Shown piece by piece: positions 1 through 10,003 of a stretch of 64,000 nucleotides of DNA. Every line of letters starts with the position of its first letter. The first letter of the stretch is position 1. Under the pieces are notes generated by a model. The model saw nothing but the letters and a program-made list of their open reading frames with translations, was not told the DNA's origin and ran no database searches. A program made the position numbers and the translations under genes. Source of the DNA: an uncultured Neptuniibacter sp. (GTDB lineage Bacteria > Pseudomonadota > Gammaproteobacteria > Pseudomonadales > Balneatricaceae); the NCBI RefSeq assembly GCF_947498015.1, contig NZ_CANMIR010000002.1, positions 344,676 through 408,675 on the forward strand. Direction: 5' to 3'.

Positions 1-757
1 CTTCAGCTGTCAGCGTATATTCAACCACCTCACCCTGCTTGAGTTCTGCGACTGCAGTTTCGCCAGCCAAACTAATCTCGTCCAGACCTTCAGCCGCATG
101 CACCACAAGTGCATGGACAGCCCCTAAAGAGCTCAACGCTTCAGCCATTGGGCGACAGAGTTTTTGGTCAAAAACTCCCAACAGATAGTGCTTCGCCCCT
201 GCCGGATTCGTTAAAGGGCCAAGGATGTTAAATAAGGTCCTTAAAGCCATCTCCTTTCTGGGTCCGATCGCGTGTTTCATCGCACTGTGATGCTGGGGTG
301 CAAACATGAAACCTAAGCCAACTTTTTCAATACACTCGCCGATCTGCTCCGGTGTCAGGCTAAGATTGATACCGGCCGTTTCCAGCAGATCTGCAGACCC
401 TGAGCTTGAAGAGACAGAACGGTTACCATGCTTGGCAACATGACCACCCGCAGCAGCCACCACAAAGGAACAAGCACTGGACACATTAAACAAATTAGCA
501 CCATCACCACCGGTACCAACGATATCCACTGCATTCGGCACACTGATCTCAACAGGCGTCGCCAACGCACGCATCGCGTCTGCAGCTCCGGAGATCTCAT
601 CAACAGTTTCACCTTTCATACGCAACGCCACCAGCAACCCTCCAATCTGAGAATCGGTAGCCTTACCAGTCATGATCTGCTGCATCACTGCCTGCATATC
701 CTCTTTACGAAGATCCTGCTGATCAACAACCAGCGCAAGTGCTTGCTTGATATCCAT
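1..757 (-). CDS. trpD: Anthranilate phosphoribosyltransferase TrpD, C-terminus cut off by the window edge
   Basis: Transfers phosphoribose from PRPP to anthranilate, the second step of tryptophan synthesis, in the cytosol. The frame is open from an ATG at 757 to the left window edge (about 252 residues of a roughly 340-residue family), so the C-terminus lies outside. The N-terminal helical domain is followed by the PRPP-binding glycine motif VGTGGDG and the NVSSA and KHGNRSVSS segments typical of the family. It lies 19 bp downstream of trpG in the same direction, so the two are probably co-transcribed as trpE-trpG-trpD. Nothing abnormal is seen in the visible part. Confidence 0.95.
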   Translation of the reverse strand, partial: MDIKQALALVVDQQDLRKEDMQAVMQQIMTGKATDSQIGGLLVALRMKGETVDEISGAADAMRALATPVEISVPNAVDIVGTGGDGANLFNVSSACSFVVAAAGGHVAKHGNRSVSSSSGSADLLETAGINLSLTPEQIGECIEKVGLGFMFAPQHHSAMKHAIGPRKEMALRTLFNILGPLTNPAGAKHYLLGVFDQKLCRPMAEALSSLGAVHALVVHAAEGLDEISLAGETAVAELKQGEVVEYTLTAE

Positions 758-776
758 ATTGTTATCCTTATCTGTG

Positions 777-1361
777 CTATTTAGTACGCTTGAGGAAGTT
801 TGCCAAAAGATCATGCCCTTGCTCAGTCAGAATCGACTCGGGATGAAACTGCACGCCCTCAATATCCAGGGTTTTGTGACGAACACCCATAATCTCATCG
901 ATTTCACCTAGCTCATTTTGAGTCCAGGAGGTGATTTCAAGACAATCAGGCAACGTTGCCTGATCGATCACCAATGAATGATAACGTGTCACTTCAACAG
1001 GATTGTTCAACCCTTCAAAAACACCGCTATTGGTATGAAAAACCGGAGAAGTTTTGCCATGCATCACCTGTTTTGCCCGAACAATATTCCCCCCAAACGC
1101 CTGACCGATGCTTTGGTGCCCCAGACAGATACCTAAAATAGGTAACTTCCCTGCAAAGTGATTGATGGCCGCAACAGAAACCCCTGCCTCATTTGGCGTA
1201 CAAGGCCCCGGGGAGATCACAAGGTGATTCGGATTCAGTTGCTCAATCTCTTCAATGGTTATCTCATCATTACGATAAACCCGAACATCCGCACCTAACT
1301 CACCCAGATACTGCACCACGTTGTAGGTAAAAGAGTCATAATTATCTATCATCAACAACAT
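777..1361 (-). CDS. trpG: Anthranilate synthase component II (glutamine amidotransferase)
   Basis: Class I glutamine amidotransferase that supplies ammonia to TrpE for the conversion of chorismate to anthranilate. The 194-residue protein begins [14 protein letters not shown], the hallmark TrpG/PabA start. It shows the oxyanion PGPCTP loop, the nucleophile cysteine in GICLGHQ and the catalytic His-Glu in VQFHPESI. Length is normal for a stand-alone subunit. It lies 65 bp after trpE and 19 bp before trpD. In many gammaproteobacteria the same subunit also serves aminodeoxychorismate synthase; no pabB is seen here, so I infer the tryptophan role from context. Confidence 0.96.
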   Translation of the reverse strand: MLLMIDNYDSFTYNVVQYLGELGADVRVYRNDEITIEEIEQLNPNHLVISPGPCTPNEAGVSVAAINHFAGKLPILGICLGHQSIGQAFGGNIVRAKQVMHGKTSPVFHTNSGVFEGLNNPVEVTRYHSLVIDQATLPDCLEITSWTQNELGEIDEIMGVRHKTLDIEGVQFHPESILTEQGHDLLANFLKRTK

Positions 1362-1426
1362 GGTTCAGCCCTTTCTCTTACTGCACGATTCAATTTTCAT
1401 GGCGTTTATATCTACGCTAACTTTGC

Positions 1427-2911
1427 TCATAGATGATCCAACCCTTTTTCAACCATCGCAACAGCACTGAAGACAGCACGCCCTTTATTCATTGTCTCCT
1501 TCCACTCCAGACGCGGAATAGAATCAGCAACAACTCCCGCCCCAGCCTGAATATGCAGTTGATTATCTTTGATAACCGCAGTACGAATAGCGATGGCAGT
1601 ATCCATATTTCCATTCCAGGAAAGGTATCCCACTGCACCGCCATAAACCCCGCGTTTCACTGGCTCCATCTCATCAATGATCTCCATCGCCCGTACTTTA
1701 GGCGCACCGCTCAGCGTGCCAGCAGGAAGAGTTGCTCTTAAAACATCCATAGCCGATACATCAGGCTTCAATTTAGCATTCACATTGGAGACGATATGCA
1801 TCACATGAGAGTAACGTTCGATCACCATTTTATCGGTCAGCTCAACACCACCAATCTCAGCGACACGCCCCACATCATTCCGCCCCAGGTCAATCAGCAT
1901 AAGGTGCTCCGCTATCTCTTTAGGATCAGCCAGCAGCTCCTTTTCCATCGCCAGGTCCTCTTCAGGAGTTTGACCACGCTTTCGTGTACCGGCAATTGGG
2001 CGAACACTCACCTGACCATCTTCTACTCGGGCCAATATCTCAGGCGATGAACCCACGACATGGAAATCATCGAGATTCAGGACATACATATAGGGTGAAG
2101 GATTCAGGCAACGTAGCGCACGATAAAGATCGATCGGCTTTCGATCAAAGGGAATCGACATCCGCTGAGATATCACACACTGCATGATATCGCCGTCTAA
2201 AACATACTCTTTGATCTTATCCACAGAGTCTTTGAATGCCTGTTCACCAAAGCTAGACTGAAATTCAGTCTCCGCCACTTCTCTCTGTTGATCCGCTGGC
2301 GTTTCATCATATGGAGTTGCAACTCTCAACTGCTGAACCAGGCTATCAAGACGCTGTTGCGCTTTTTCATACGCTCCCTCAACTGCAGGGTCCGCATGAC
2401 AGATCAGAATCAACTTGCCCGCCAGATTATCAAAAACGACCACTTCATCGGACACCATCAGCAGAATATCCGGTGTTCCAAGACGATCTTCAGGACAGCT
2501 TTTCTTAAGGCGTTTCTCTACATATCTGACACAATCATAGCCAAAGTAACCAACCAAACCGCCATTAAACCGCGGCATACCTTCAAGTTGCGGCACCCTG
2601 AAACGCTGCTGGAAACTTTCAACAAATGACAACGGATCGTCCAACTGACACTCTTCAACAACCTCACCATCAGTGGTCACCGTTACCTGCTCGCCAAACA
2701 CTTTCAGAATGGTTCGACAAGGCAGCCCGATAATTGAATAACGCCCCCATTTTTCGCCACCTTCCACAGATTCGAGCAGGTAGCTATATGGTCCGTTAGC
2801 CAGTTTTTTATAGGTCGATAGAGGGGTATCCAGGTCAGCTAGAACTTCTCGAGTAACAGGAATACGGTTGTAGTCTTGTGCGGCCAGTTGGGCAAACTGT
2901 TCAGGGGTCAT
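1427..2911 (-). CDS. trpE: Anthranilate synthase component I
   Basis: Chorismate-using subunit of anthranilate synthase, 494 residues, normal for a stand-alone TrpE. The N-terminal part carries the LLES-type feedback site ([17 protein letters not shown]), where tryptophan binds in characterised homologues. The C-terminal chorismate-binding domain has the conserved motifs [36 protein letters not shown] and [11 protein letters not shown]. It is the first of three tryptophan genes on the minus strand. No Trp-rich leader peptide or attenuator is evident in the 330 bp upstream, so regulation is not obvious from the sequence. nhaA is inserted between it and gph, which are neighbours in Pseudomonas-type genomes. 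Confidence 0.97.
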   Translation of the reverse strand: MTPEQFAQLAAQDYNRIPVTREVLADLDTPLSTYKKLANGPYSYLLESVEGGEKWGRYSIIGLPCRTILKVFGEQVTVTTDGEVVEECQLDDPLSFVESFQQRFRVPQLEGMPRFNGGLVGYFGYDCVRYVEKRLKKSCPEDRLGTPDILLMVSDEVVVFDNLAGKLILICHADPAVEGAYEKAQQRLDSLVQQLRVATPYDETPADQQREVAETEFQSSFGEQAFKDSVDKIKEYVLDGDIMQCVISQRMSIPFDRKPIDLYRALRCLNPSPYMYVLNLDDFHVVGSSPEILARVEDGQVSVRPIAGTRKRGQTPEEDLAMEKELLADPKEIAEHLMLIDLGRNDVGRVAEIGGVELTDKMVIERYSHVMHIVSNVNAKLKPDVSAMDVLRATLPAGTLSGAPKVRAMEIIDEMEPVKRGVYGGAVGYLSWNGNMDTAIAIRTAVIKDNQLHIQAGAGVVADSIPRLEWKETMNKGRAVFSAVAMVEKGLDHL

Positions 2912-3204
2912 GTTGTTCTCTCATAATGCCAGTAAAAACGAAAATCAGGGCGTACTGAGCAGACACAACGTAGGAATTATTAAGATACAGTTTTGGGTAC
3001 TGTAGAACCAGGTCAGGATAAAGCCGGGTTAAAATTGTAGCGATATCCAACCAGCCTGCATAAGTGTCTGCGGGGTTGAATCAGACACGCCATCGCCATC
3101 GCTCACCCACAAAAGGGAAACGATCTTTTACTGCATCATTTTTTACGGTTGCTGTAGCAGAGGGCATCACGGCAAGCTTAGTTAATTTTTGAATAGCCAA
3201 ACGA
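2912..3204. other. Intergenic region upstream of trpE
   Basis: About 290 bp without a convincing gene, presumed to hold the trpE promoter. Read on the minus strand there is a TACAAT hexamer about 115 bp before the trpE start, but no good -35 partner at 16-18 bp. The only small frame with Trp nearby (near 3062-3030, about 10 codons) has one Trp codon and no ribosome binding site, so I do not call a leader peptide. Confidence 0.4.
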
Positions 3205-3240
3205 TATAGCAGCGGACAGCGTGAATCAACCGCTGCTATA
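3205..3240 (-). terminator. Inverted repeat just after nhaA, likely transcript end
   Basis: A perfect 11-bp inverted repeat (TATAGCAGCGG at 3205-3215 and CCGCTGCTATA at 3230-3240, 14-nt loop) begins 3 bp beyond the nhaA stop codon. It probably ends the nhaA transcript and separates it from trpE. The sequence following the stem on the minus strand is only moderately T-rich, so it may act as a 3' stabilising hairpin or a weak terminator. Confidence 0.55.
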
Positions 3241-3242
3241 GG

Positions 3243-4433
3243 CTAATCAGTTATTTTATGTCCATTTTGTGGTTTAGTTACGATCAAAAGCAACAGATAA
3301 CCAAAAATCGCAGAGACAAATGAGCCGGTCAACACAGCCAGCTTATCAGCGGAATTAAATAAGGATACACCTTCATCAAAAGCGAGCGTGTCGATAAATA
3401 AACTCATAGTAAAACCGATCCCGGTCAGAACTGAAACAGCATAGAGCGACAACCAGGTACTGCCTTCAGGTTTACTGCACCACCCCAACAAAATAGCGGC
3501 GGCACTGAATAGAAACACTCCCCACTGCTTCCCAAAAAAGAGTCCCAGCATAATCCCTAAAGGCACCGGCTCCGCCATATCCTCAGTAGAAACACCGCCT
3601 AGGGAAACCCCCGCATTCGCGTAGGCAAACAGCGGTAAAATCATAAAGACCACCCACGGGTGAAGTGCTCGTTCAAGAGTTTTCAGTGGCGAGAACTCAG
3701 GCTGATCCCGGTTTTCTAGCGGAATCGCAAATGCCAGTACAACACCGGCCAGCGTTGCATGCACTCCAGATTTAAGTACGCTAACCCAAAGCACGATACC
3801 AACAAGAATATAAGCCGCTAGCCGCATCACACCGAAGCGGTTTAAAGCAATTAAAGTAGCAACAGCGATTGACGCGATGACCAGCGATTCCAGAGATAAT
3901 TCAGCCGTATAAAACAGAGCAATGATCAGAATAGCACCCAGATCATCAATAATCGCCAAGGTCATAAGAAACAGCTTCAGTGAAACAGGAACACGCAACC
4001 CCAGCAATGACAGAATTCCCAACGCAAAGGCGATATCAGTAGCCGTAGGTATCGCCCATCCGCGCATCGCGGTTGAATCACCGTAGGTAAAGAACAGATA
4101 AATCACCGCCGGGACCACCATCCCCCCAAACGCGGCCAGACCTGGCAATACAATTTGCTCAGGCTTTGATAGCTGTCCGGTAAGCACCTCTCGTTTAACT
4201 TCCAACCCAACCAGAAAGAAGAAAACCGCCATCAAACCATCATTTATCCACAGAAGTAACGGTTTAGCGAGCTGAAGATCGCCGACTCTAACTTCAACTG
4301 GCAGGTATAAAACCGCTTGGTAATACTGATCAAGAAAACTATTTGCCATCAGCATCGCCAGCAATGTTGCGAATATAAGTAAGATACCGCCTGAGGATTC
4401 GTGTTTGATGAAAGACTGGATAAGGTTAGGCAT
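3243..4433 (-). CDS. nhaA: Na+/H+ antiporter NhaA
   Basis: Inner-membrane antiporter that exports Na+ (or Li+) in exchange for protons. The roughly 396-residue protein has about twelve hydrophobic segments. It contains the family core GWAIPTATDIAFALGILSLLG and LAIIDDLGAILIIALFY, including the adjacent aspartates of the ion site (Asp163/Asp164 in E. coli). I take the ATG at 4433 (MPNLIQSF) as the start because a near-perfect AGGAGGTGAT Shine-Dalgarno sits immediately before it. An upstream in-frame start at 4457 would put that site inside the coding region. The gene lies between gph and trpE and is preceded by a structured leader with a terminator, so it is probably controlled separately from its neighbours. 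Confidence 0.96.
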   Translation of the reverse strand: MPNLIQSFIKHESSGGILLIFATLLAMLMANSFLDQYYQAVLYLPVEVRVGDLQLAKPLLLWINDGLMAVFFFLVGLEVKREVLTGQLSKPEQIVLPGLAAFGGMVVPAVIYLFFTYGDSTAMRGWAIPTATDIAFALGILSLLGLRVPVSLKLFLMTLAIIDDLGAILIIALFYTAELSLESLVIASIAVATLIALNRFGVMRLAAYILVGIVLWVSVLKSGVHATLAGVVLAFAIPLENRDQPEFSPLKTLERALHPWVVFMILPLFAYANAGVSLGGVSTEDMAEPVPLGIMLGLFFGKQWGVFLFSAAAILLGWCSKPEGSTWLSLYAVSVLTGIGFTMSLFIDTLAFDEGVSLFNSADKLAVLTGSFVSAIFGYLLLLIVTKPQNGHKITD

Positions 4434-4448
4434 GATCACCTCCTGCCC

Positions 4449-4610
4449 CTCCCCCAAATTTTAGCAAAAAAAAACCCCGCAAAGCGGGGTATACAAGTGC
4501 TGTGATAAGAACCTGCTATGTCTCAAACTCTTAAACCTAGCAGTTCAGGTCTCTATATTGGGGGAGATAACCTGAGAGCTGTGTTTAAGAGTAAGGCAAA
4601 GGTCAGGAAC
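4449..4610 (-). promoter_or_regulatory. Structured 5' leader of nhaA, candidate cation-sensing riboswitch (nhaA-I / Li+ riboswitch type)
   Basis: Read on the minus strand, the leader contains a perfect 10-bp stem (4583-4592 with 4527-4536). It encloses a 6-bp stem (4570-4575 with 4545-4550) that ends in a C-rich loop. A pseudoknot-type pairing lies outside (4538-4543 TAGCAG region with 4513-4518). The loop sequence CTCCCCCAA (minus strand, 4566-4558) is perfectly complementary over 9 nt to TTGGGGGAG just before the nhaA ribosome binding site (4457-4449). An intrinsic terminator lies between. Nested stems, a pseudoknot, loop-to-SD complementarity and a terminator directly before nhaA are what a riboswitch would show. 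Known nhaA-I and nhaA-II RNA motifs are reported as Li+ sensors upstream of this same gene family. I could not compare with the covariance model, so the class is inference. Confidence 0.6.
4466..4490 (-). terminator. Intrinsic terminator in the nhaA leader
   Basis: On the minus strand, ACCCCGC-TTT-GCGGGGT is followed by a run of eight or more T residues, a textbook Rho-independent terminator. It ends only about 30 bp before the nhaA start codon and after the folded leader, so it cannot serve gph (which has its own terminator at 4611-4650). It most likely attenuates nhaA transcription. Confidence 0.85.
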
Positions 4611-4650
4611 AAAAAAAATCGATTTTAATGCCATTTAAAATCGATTTTTA
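4611..4650 (-). terminator. Terminator of the rpe-gph operon
   Basis: A perfect 14-bp AT-rich hairpin (4615-4628 with 4635-4648, 6-nt loop) flanked by A/T runs lies 25 bp after the gph stop. On the minus strand the stem is followed by eight T residues. It separates gph from the nhaA leader. Confidence 0.8.
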
Positions 4651-4674
4651 CGATGAGTATTCATAGATTAGCGG

Positions 4675-5349
4675 TCACATTAACTGATAAAGGGATTCCA
4701 GCTTCAGATCCGGCTCAGATTGGAAGATATCTTTACCATGATTGTATCCATAGGGGACACAAGCAACCTGACAACCTGCCGCTCTCGCAGCAGACAGGTC
4801 ACTGATCGAGTCCCCGACCATCAACGTCATCTCTGGTAGCGCACCACATACCCTCATCGCTTCCTGCAAAGGTAATGGGTCTGGCTTTTTCCTGGGTAGG
4901 CTATCGCCGCCTAAAACCACATCGAAATAATCCGTCAGCTCAAACCCCTTCAGCATCGAAGTGGTAAAACGCATCGGTTTATTAGTTACCAAACCTAATT
5001 TAATACCACGTCCTTTGAGCTCAGATAAGCACTCAATCACGCCTGGGTAGAGAACACTCTGGTCCGCTGTAGCCTGAGCATAAAACTTAAGAAAAGAGCG
5101 ATACCCCTTATCAAAAAGAGCTTCTTCCAGAAGATCAGGACACATCTCTCCGGTCAGCGCCCGCTTAACCAGCATAGGCGCACCATTTCCAACCCAGTGA
5201 GATACAGCCTCCAAACCTGCTACAGGCCTCCCCAGAGAGGTCAGCATCCGATCGATCGCCTGAGCCAGATCCGGCACACTATCCACCAGAGTTCCATCCA
5301 GATCAAACAGAACCAGAGCAGGATCCTGACTGGAAAAAAGGTGTTTCAT
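4675..5349 (-). CDS. gph: Phosphoglycolate phosphatase
   Basis: HAD-superfamily phosphatase, 224 residues, that dephosphorylates 2-phosphoglycolate arising from DNA repair and metabolism. Motif I LFDLDGTLVDS is near residue 15, motif II is VTNKP, the conserved lysine is in RKKPDPLP, and motif IV is MVGDSISDLSAA. Its ATG overlaps the rpe stop (TAATG), so translation is coupled. The rpe-gph order preceding trp genes is the conserved gammaproteobacterial arrangement, which favours Gph over other HAD phosphatases. Confidence 0.93.
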   Translation of the reverse strand: MKHLFSSQDPALVLFDLDGTLVDSVPDLAQAIDRMLTSLGRPVAGLEAVSHWVGNGAPMLVKRALTGEMCPDLLEEALFDKGYRSFLKFYAQATADQSVLYPGVIECLSELKGRGIKLGLVTNKPMRFTTSMLKGFELTDYFDVVLGGDSLPRKKPDPLPLQEAMRVCGALPEMTLMVGDSISDLSAARAAGCQVACVPYGYNHGKDIFQSEPDLKLESLYQLM

Positions 5350-6026
5350 TACCCTTTTCCGACCAAAGACAGTTGCTCACGCATCTGATTGATCGTGGCT
5401 GTATAATCATCTGTGTTGAAGATAGCTGAACCTGCGACAAAGGTGTCCGCACCCGCCTCAGCAATTTCACGAATATTACCAATACCCACTCCACCATCAA
5501 TCTCTAAGCGGATGTCGTAACCACTTTTATCGATAATTTCACGAGCCTGCCTCAACTTATCTAAGGTCCCCGGAATAAATTTCTGGCCACCAAAGCCAGG
5601 GTTAACGGACATCAGCAACACCATATCCACTTTATCCAGAACATATTCCAGATGACTCAGTGGTGTCGCTGGGTTAAAGACCAGCCCTGACTTACATCCA
5701 CCATCACGAATCATCTGCAGTGAGCGATCGACATGCTCTGAGCCTTCAGGGTGGAAGGTGATAAAGCTAGCACCCGCTTCAATGAAGTCTCCGATAATCC
5801 GATCAACAGGCTTAACCATCAGATGAACATCTATCGGCGCTGTGATGCCATGCTTGCGAAGTGCGCTACAAACCATAGGGCCAATTGTAAGGTTTGGTAC
5901 ATAGTGATTATCCATTACGTCAAAATGAACATAATCTGCACCCGCAGCAAGCACATTTTCAACCTCCTCTCCTAAACGAGCGAAGTCGGCAGAGAGAATC
6001 GAAGGTGCAATTTTGAAGTCAGCCAT
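5349..6026 (-). CDS. rpe: Ribulose-phosphate 3-epimerase
   Basis: Interconverts ribulose-5-phosphate and xylulose-5-phosphate in the pentose phosphate pathway. The 225-residue TIM-barrel protein starts [16 protein letters not shown], with metal-binding [12 protein letters not shown] and DVHLMV and the C-terminal phosphate-binding EIDGGVG and [11 protein letters not shown] segments. It is first in a two-gene unit with gph. A sigma70-like promoter lies 34-63 bp upstream of the start. Confidence 0.97.
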   Translation of the reverse strand: MADFKIAPSILSADFARLGEEVENVLAAGADYVHFDVMDNHYVPNLTIGPMVCSALRKHGITAPIDVHLMVKPVDRIIGDFIEAGASFITFHPEGSEHVDRSLQMIRDGGCKSGLVFNPATPLSHLEYVLDKVDMVLLMSVNPGFGGQKFIPGTLDKLRQAREIIDKSGYDIRLEIDGGVGIGNIREIAEAGADTFVAGSAIFNTDDYTATINQMREQLSLVGKG

Positions 6027-6059
6027 ATAGGTCTTGTCCGCTATAAATATTTTTGTGCT

Positions 6060-6089
6060 ATTTTACCGGAGCTTTGCGCTTGCTGTCAG
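6060..6089 (-). promoter_or_regulatory. Predicted sigma70 promoter of rpe-gph
   Basis: On the minus strand: CTGACA (-35, 6089-6084), 18-bp spacer, TAAAAT (-10, 6065-6060), each one mismatch from consensus. The expected transcription start lies about 25 bp before the rpe ATG. It overlaps the region upstream of the divergent DUF3530 gene. Confidence 0.5.
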
Positions 6090-6115
6090 CCTGCATCTTA
6101 CCCATAATCGAGTCC

Positions 6116-7219
6116 ATGAAATGGTTACTCCCCGCACTTGTGCTGTTCATCAGCAATATCAATTCGTCATTTGCAGCTGACGAAGAAGCCCCTGCACCAG
6201 CAGAAAACACTTCAGCCAGTTCAGCGGCAGCGTCCCCCCCTGCAATTCCGAGAACAGAACCTGACCCAGAAGCATCGCTGTTAAAAGAACTAATCACCAA
6301 ACATGATCCGATAACACAAGTTCTTCAGCTTACTACGTCAAAAGAAGCCGAGAAGCTGATCGGCTACTATCTACCTGCGGCAGCACCATCTCCCCTCGGG
6401 GGGATCATCCTTTTCCCGGATGAACAAACACATATGGACTGGCCTCATAAATATCGAATTTTAAGAGAGGGGCTAGCAGATTATGGCTGGCATACTCTCT
6501 CAGTTTACCTTCCCAGACGAGCAGAACCCCCTATCCCCAAACGCACCCTGCCAGCCCTTCAGGCCATCAAACCGGTAGCTGAGACCGCCCCTTCAGAGAT
6601 AGCCTCGGCCGCTGAAAGCACTATGCCTCAACCAGAAAGTCCTGCCACTAACCAAACAGCTGAAGGGACCGTACCCAAGGATGAAGAACCAACAATTGAC
6701 AAACCTGAGACTGAACCCTACCGGGAACAGGTTTTTCGGTTAGGCAACAGTGCGACTGAGTATCTACAACAACAGGAGGTTGAACGATTCATCATTATAG
6801 GTGTAGGGACTGGAGCAGCCTGGGCGGCGCAATACGTTGAAAAATTCCAAGAGAGTCTCGATCTTCGTCTGATCATGATCGATGCGCGTACACCATCAGG
6901 TGAAGAGGTCCCCGACTTGCTCGCACTTTTACCAGAGATTGAATCCACAATTCTGGACTTCCACCACAACACCAAAGGTGCATCTTCACTTCTTCAGCCC
7001 CATGAAGCGCCAAAGTATAGGCTGAGAACTGCTCGCCAGAATGGGCTGAAAAACTTCTATCAGATCAGGCTACCAGCCCACAGTACGAATGAGGCCCTAC
7101 TTCTAAAACAGGTCCGCGGCCAGATTAAGCGGCATTTTATTCAAGGAGAAGCTGCTGCCCAGCCTACACCGGAGAACAACACCCCAAACAGCAGCACTAA
7201 GGAGAAAGCTCCCGGATAG
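6116..7219 (+). CDS. Secreted DUF3530 family protein (alpha/beta-hydrolase-like)
   Basis: Predicted exported protein of about 367 residues. The chosen ATG at 6116 gives a typical signal peptide (MKWLLPALVLFISNINSSFA, cleavage near residue 20). An upstream in-frame ATG at 6053 would bury it and run into the divergent rpe promoter. An Ala/Pro/Glu-rich stretch follows. Then comes a domain with GGIILFPDEQTHMDWP and a strand-turn-helix IIGVGTGAAWAAQYVE that looks like an alpha/beta-hydrolase core, with a low-complexity insert at about residues 165-210. The usual nucleophile serine is not clear (GVGTGAA instead of GxSxG), so catalytic activity is doubtful. DUF3530 proteins occur at this position in Pseudomonas relatives. 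Function unknown. Confidence 0.75.
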   Translation: MKWLLPALVLFISNINSSFAADEEAPAPAENTSASSAAASPPAIPRTEPDPEASLLKELITKHDPITQVLQLTTSKEAEKLIGYYLPAAAPSPLGGIILFPDEQTHMDWPHKYRILREGLADYGWHTLSVYLPRRAEPPIPKRTLPALQAIKPVAETAPSEIASAAESTMPQPESPATNQTAEGTVPKDEEPTIDKPETEPYREQVFRLGNSATEYLQQQEVERFIIIGVGTGAAWAAQYVEKFQESLDLRLIMIDARTPSGEEVPDLLALLPEIESTILDFHHNTKGASSLLQPHEAPKYRLRTARQNGLKNFYQIRLPAHSTNEALLLKQVRGQIKRHFIQGEAAAQPTPENNTPNSSTKEKAPG

Positions 7220-7221
7220 CG

Positions 7222-9765
<2,544 letters not shown>

Positions 9766-9907
9766 CCAGCTATTCCTAACCCATCAATATACAATTCGGG
9801 CATTATTATGACATTCACCCCGTAAAAAGGTAGCCAGATCATAGTTCCATTTCAGCTATTGTTCCGACACAAGATAAAAAGCGAGTCCAACTCTACACTC
9901 ACCGCAG

Positions 9908-9925
9908 AGAATGATTTATCATTCT
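9908..9925. repeat. Perfect 8-bp inverted repeat in the amgK/lptD divergent promoter region
   Basis: AGAATGAT-TT-ATCATTCT, a two-fold symmetric 18-mer with a 2-bp centre, sits about 80 bp before the lptD start in the 238-bp divergent intergenic region. The size and symmetry suit a dimeric regulator, but I do not recognise the operator. I found no convincing sigma70 or sigmaE promoter next to it. Confidence 0.4.
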
Positions 9926-10003
9926 TCGCTTGAAACTTAATCGTACAGGGGTTCGGCGAAAACCGGATTCTCCGGAAACAGCTGAAACGGATTTAGTTAA
10001 TAG

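Noticed and set aside
2912..3204. trp attenuator or Trp-codon leader peptide before trpE
   Set aside because: The only short frame nearby contains a single Trp codon, lacks a ribosome binding site and is not followed by competing hairpins or a T-run.
9766..10003. sigmaE promoter of lptD
   Set aside because: A GAAACTT hexamer-like stretch occurs near 9930, but no matching -10 (TCTRA) stands 16-17 bp downstream.
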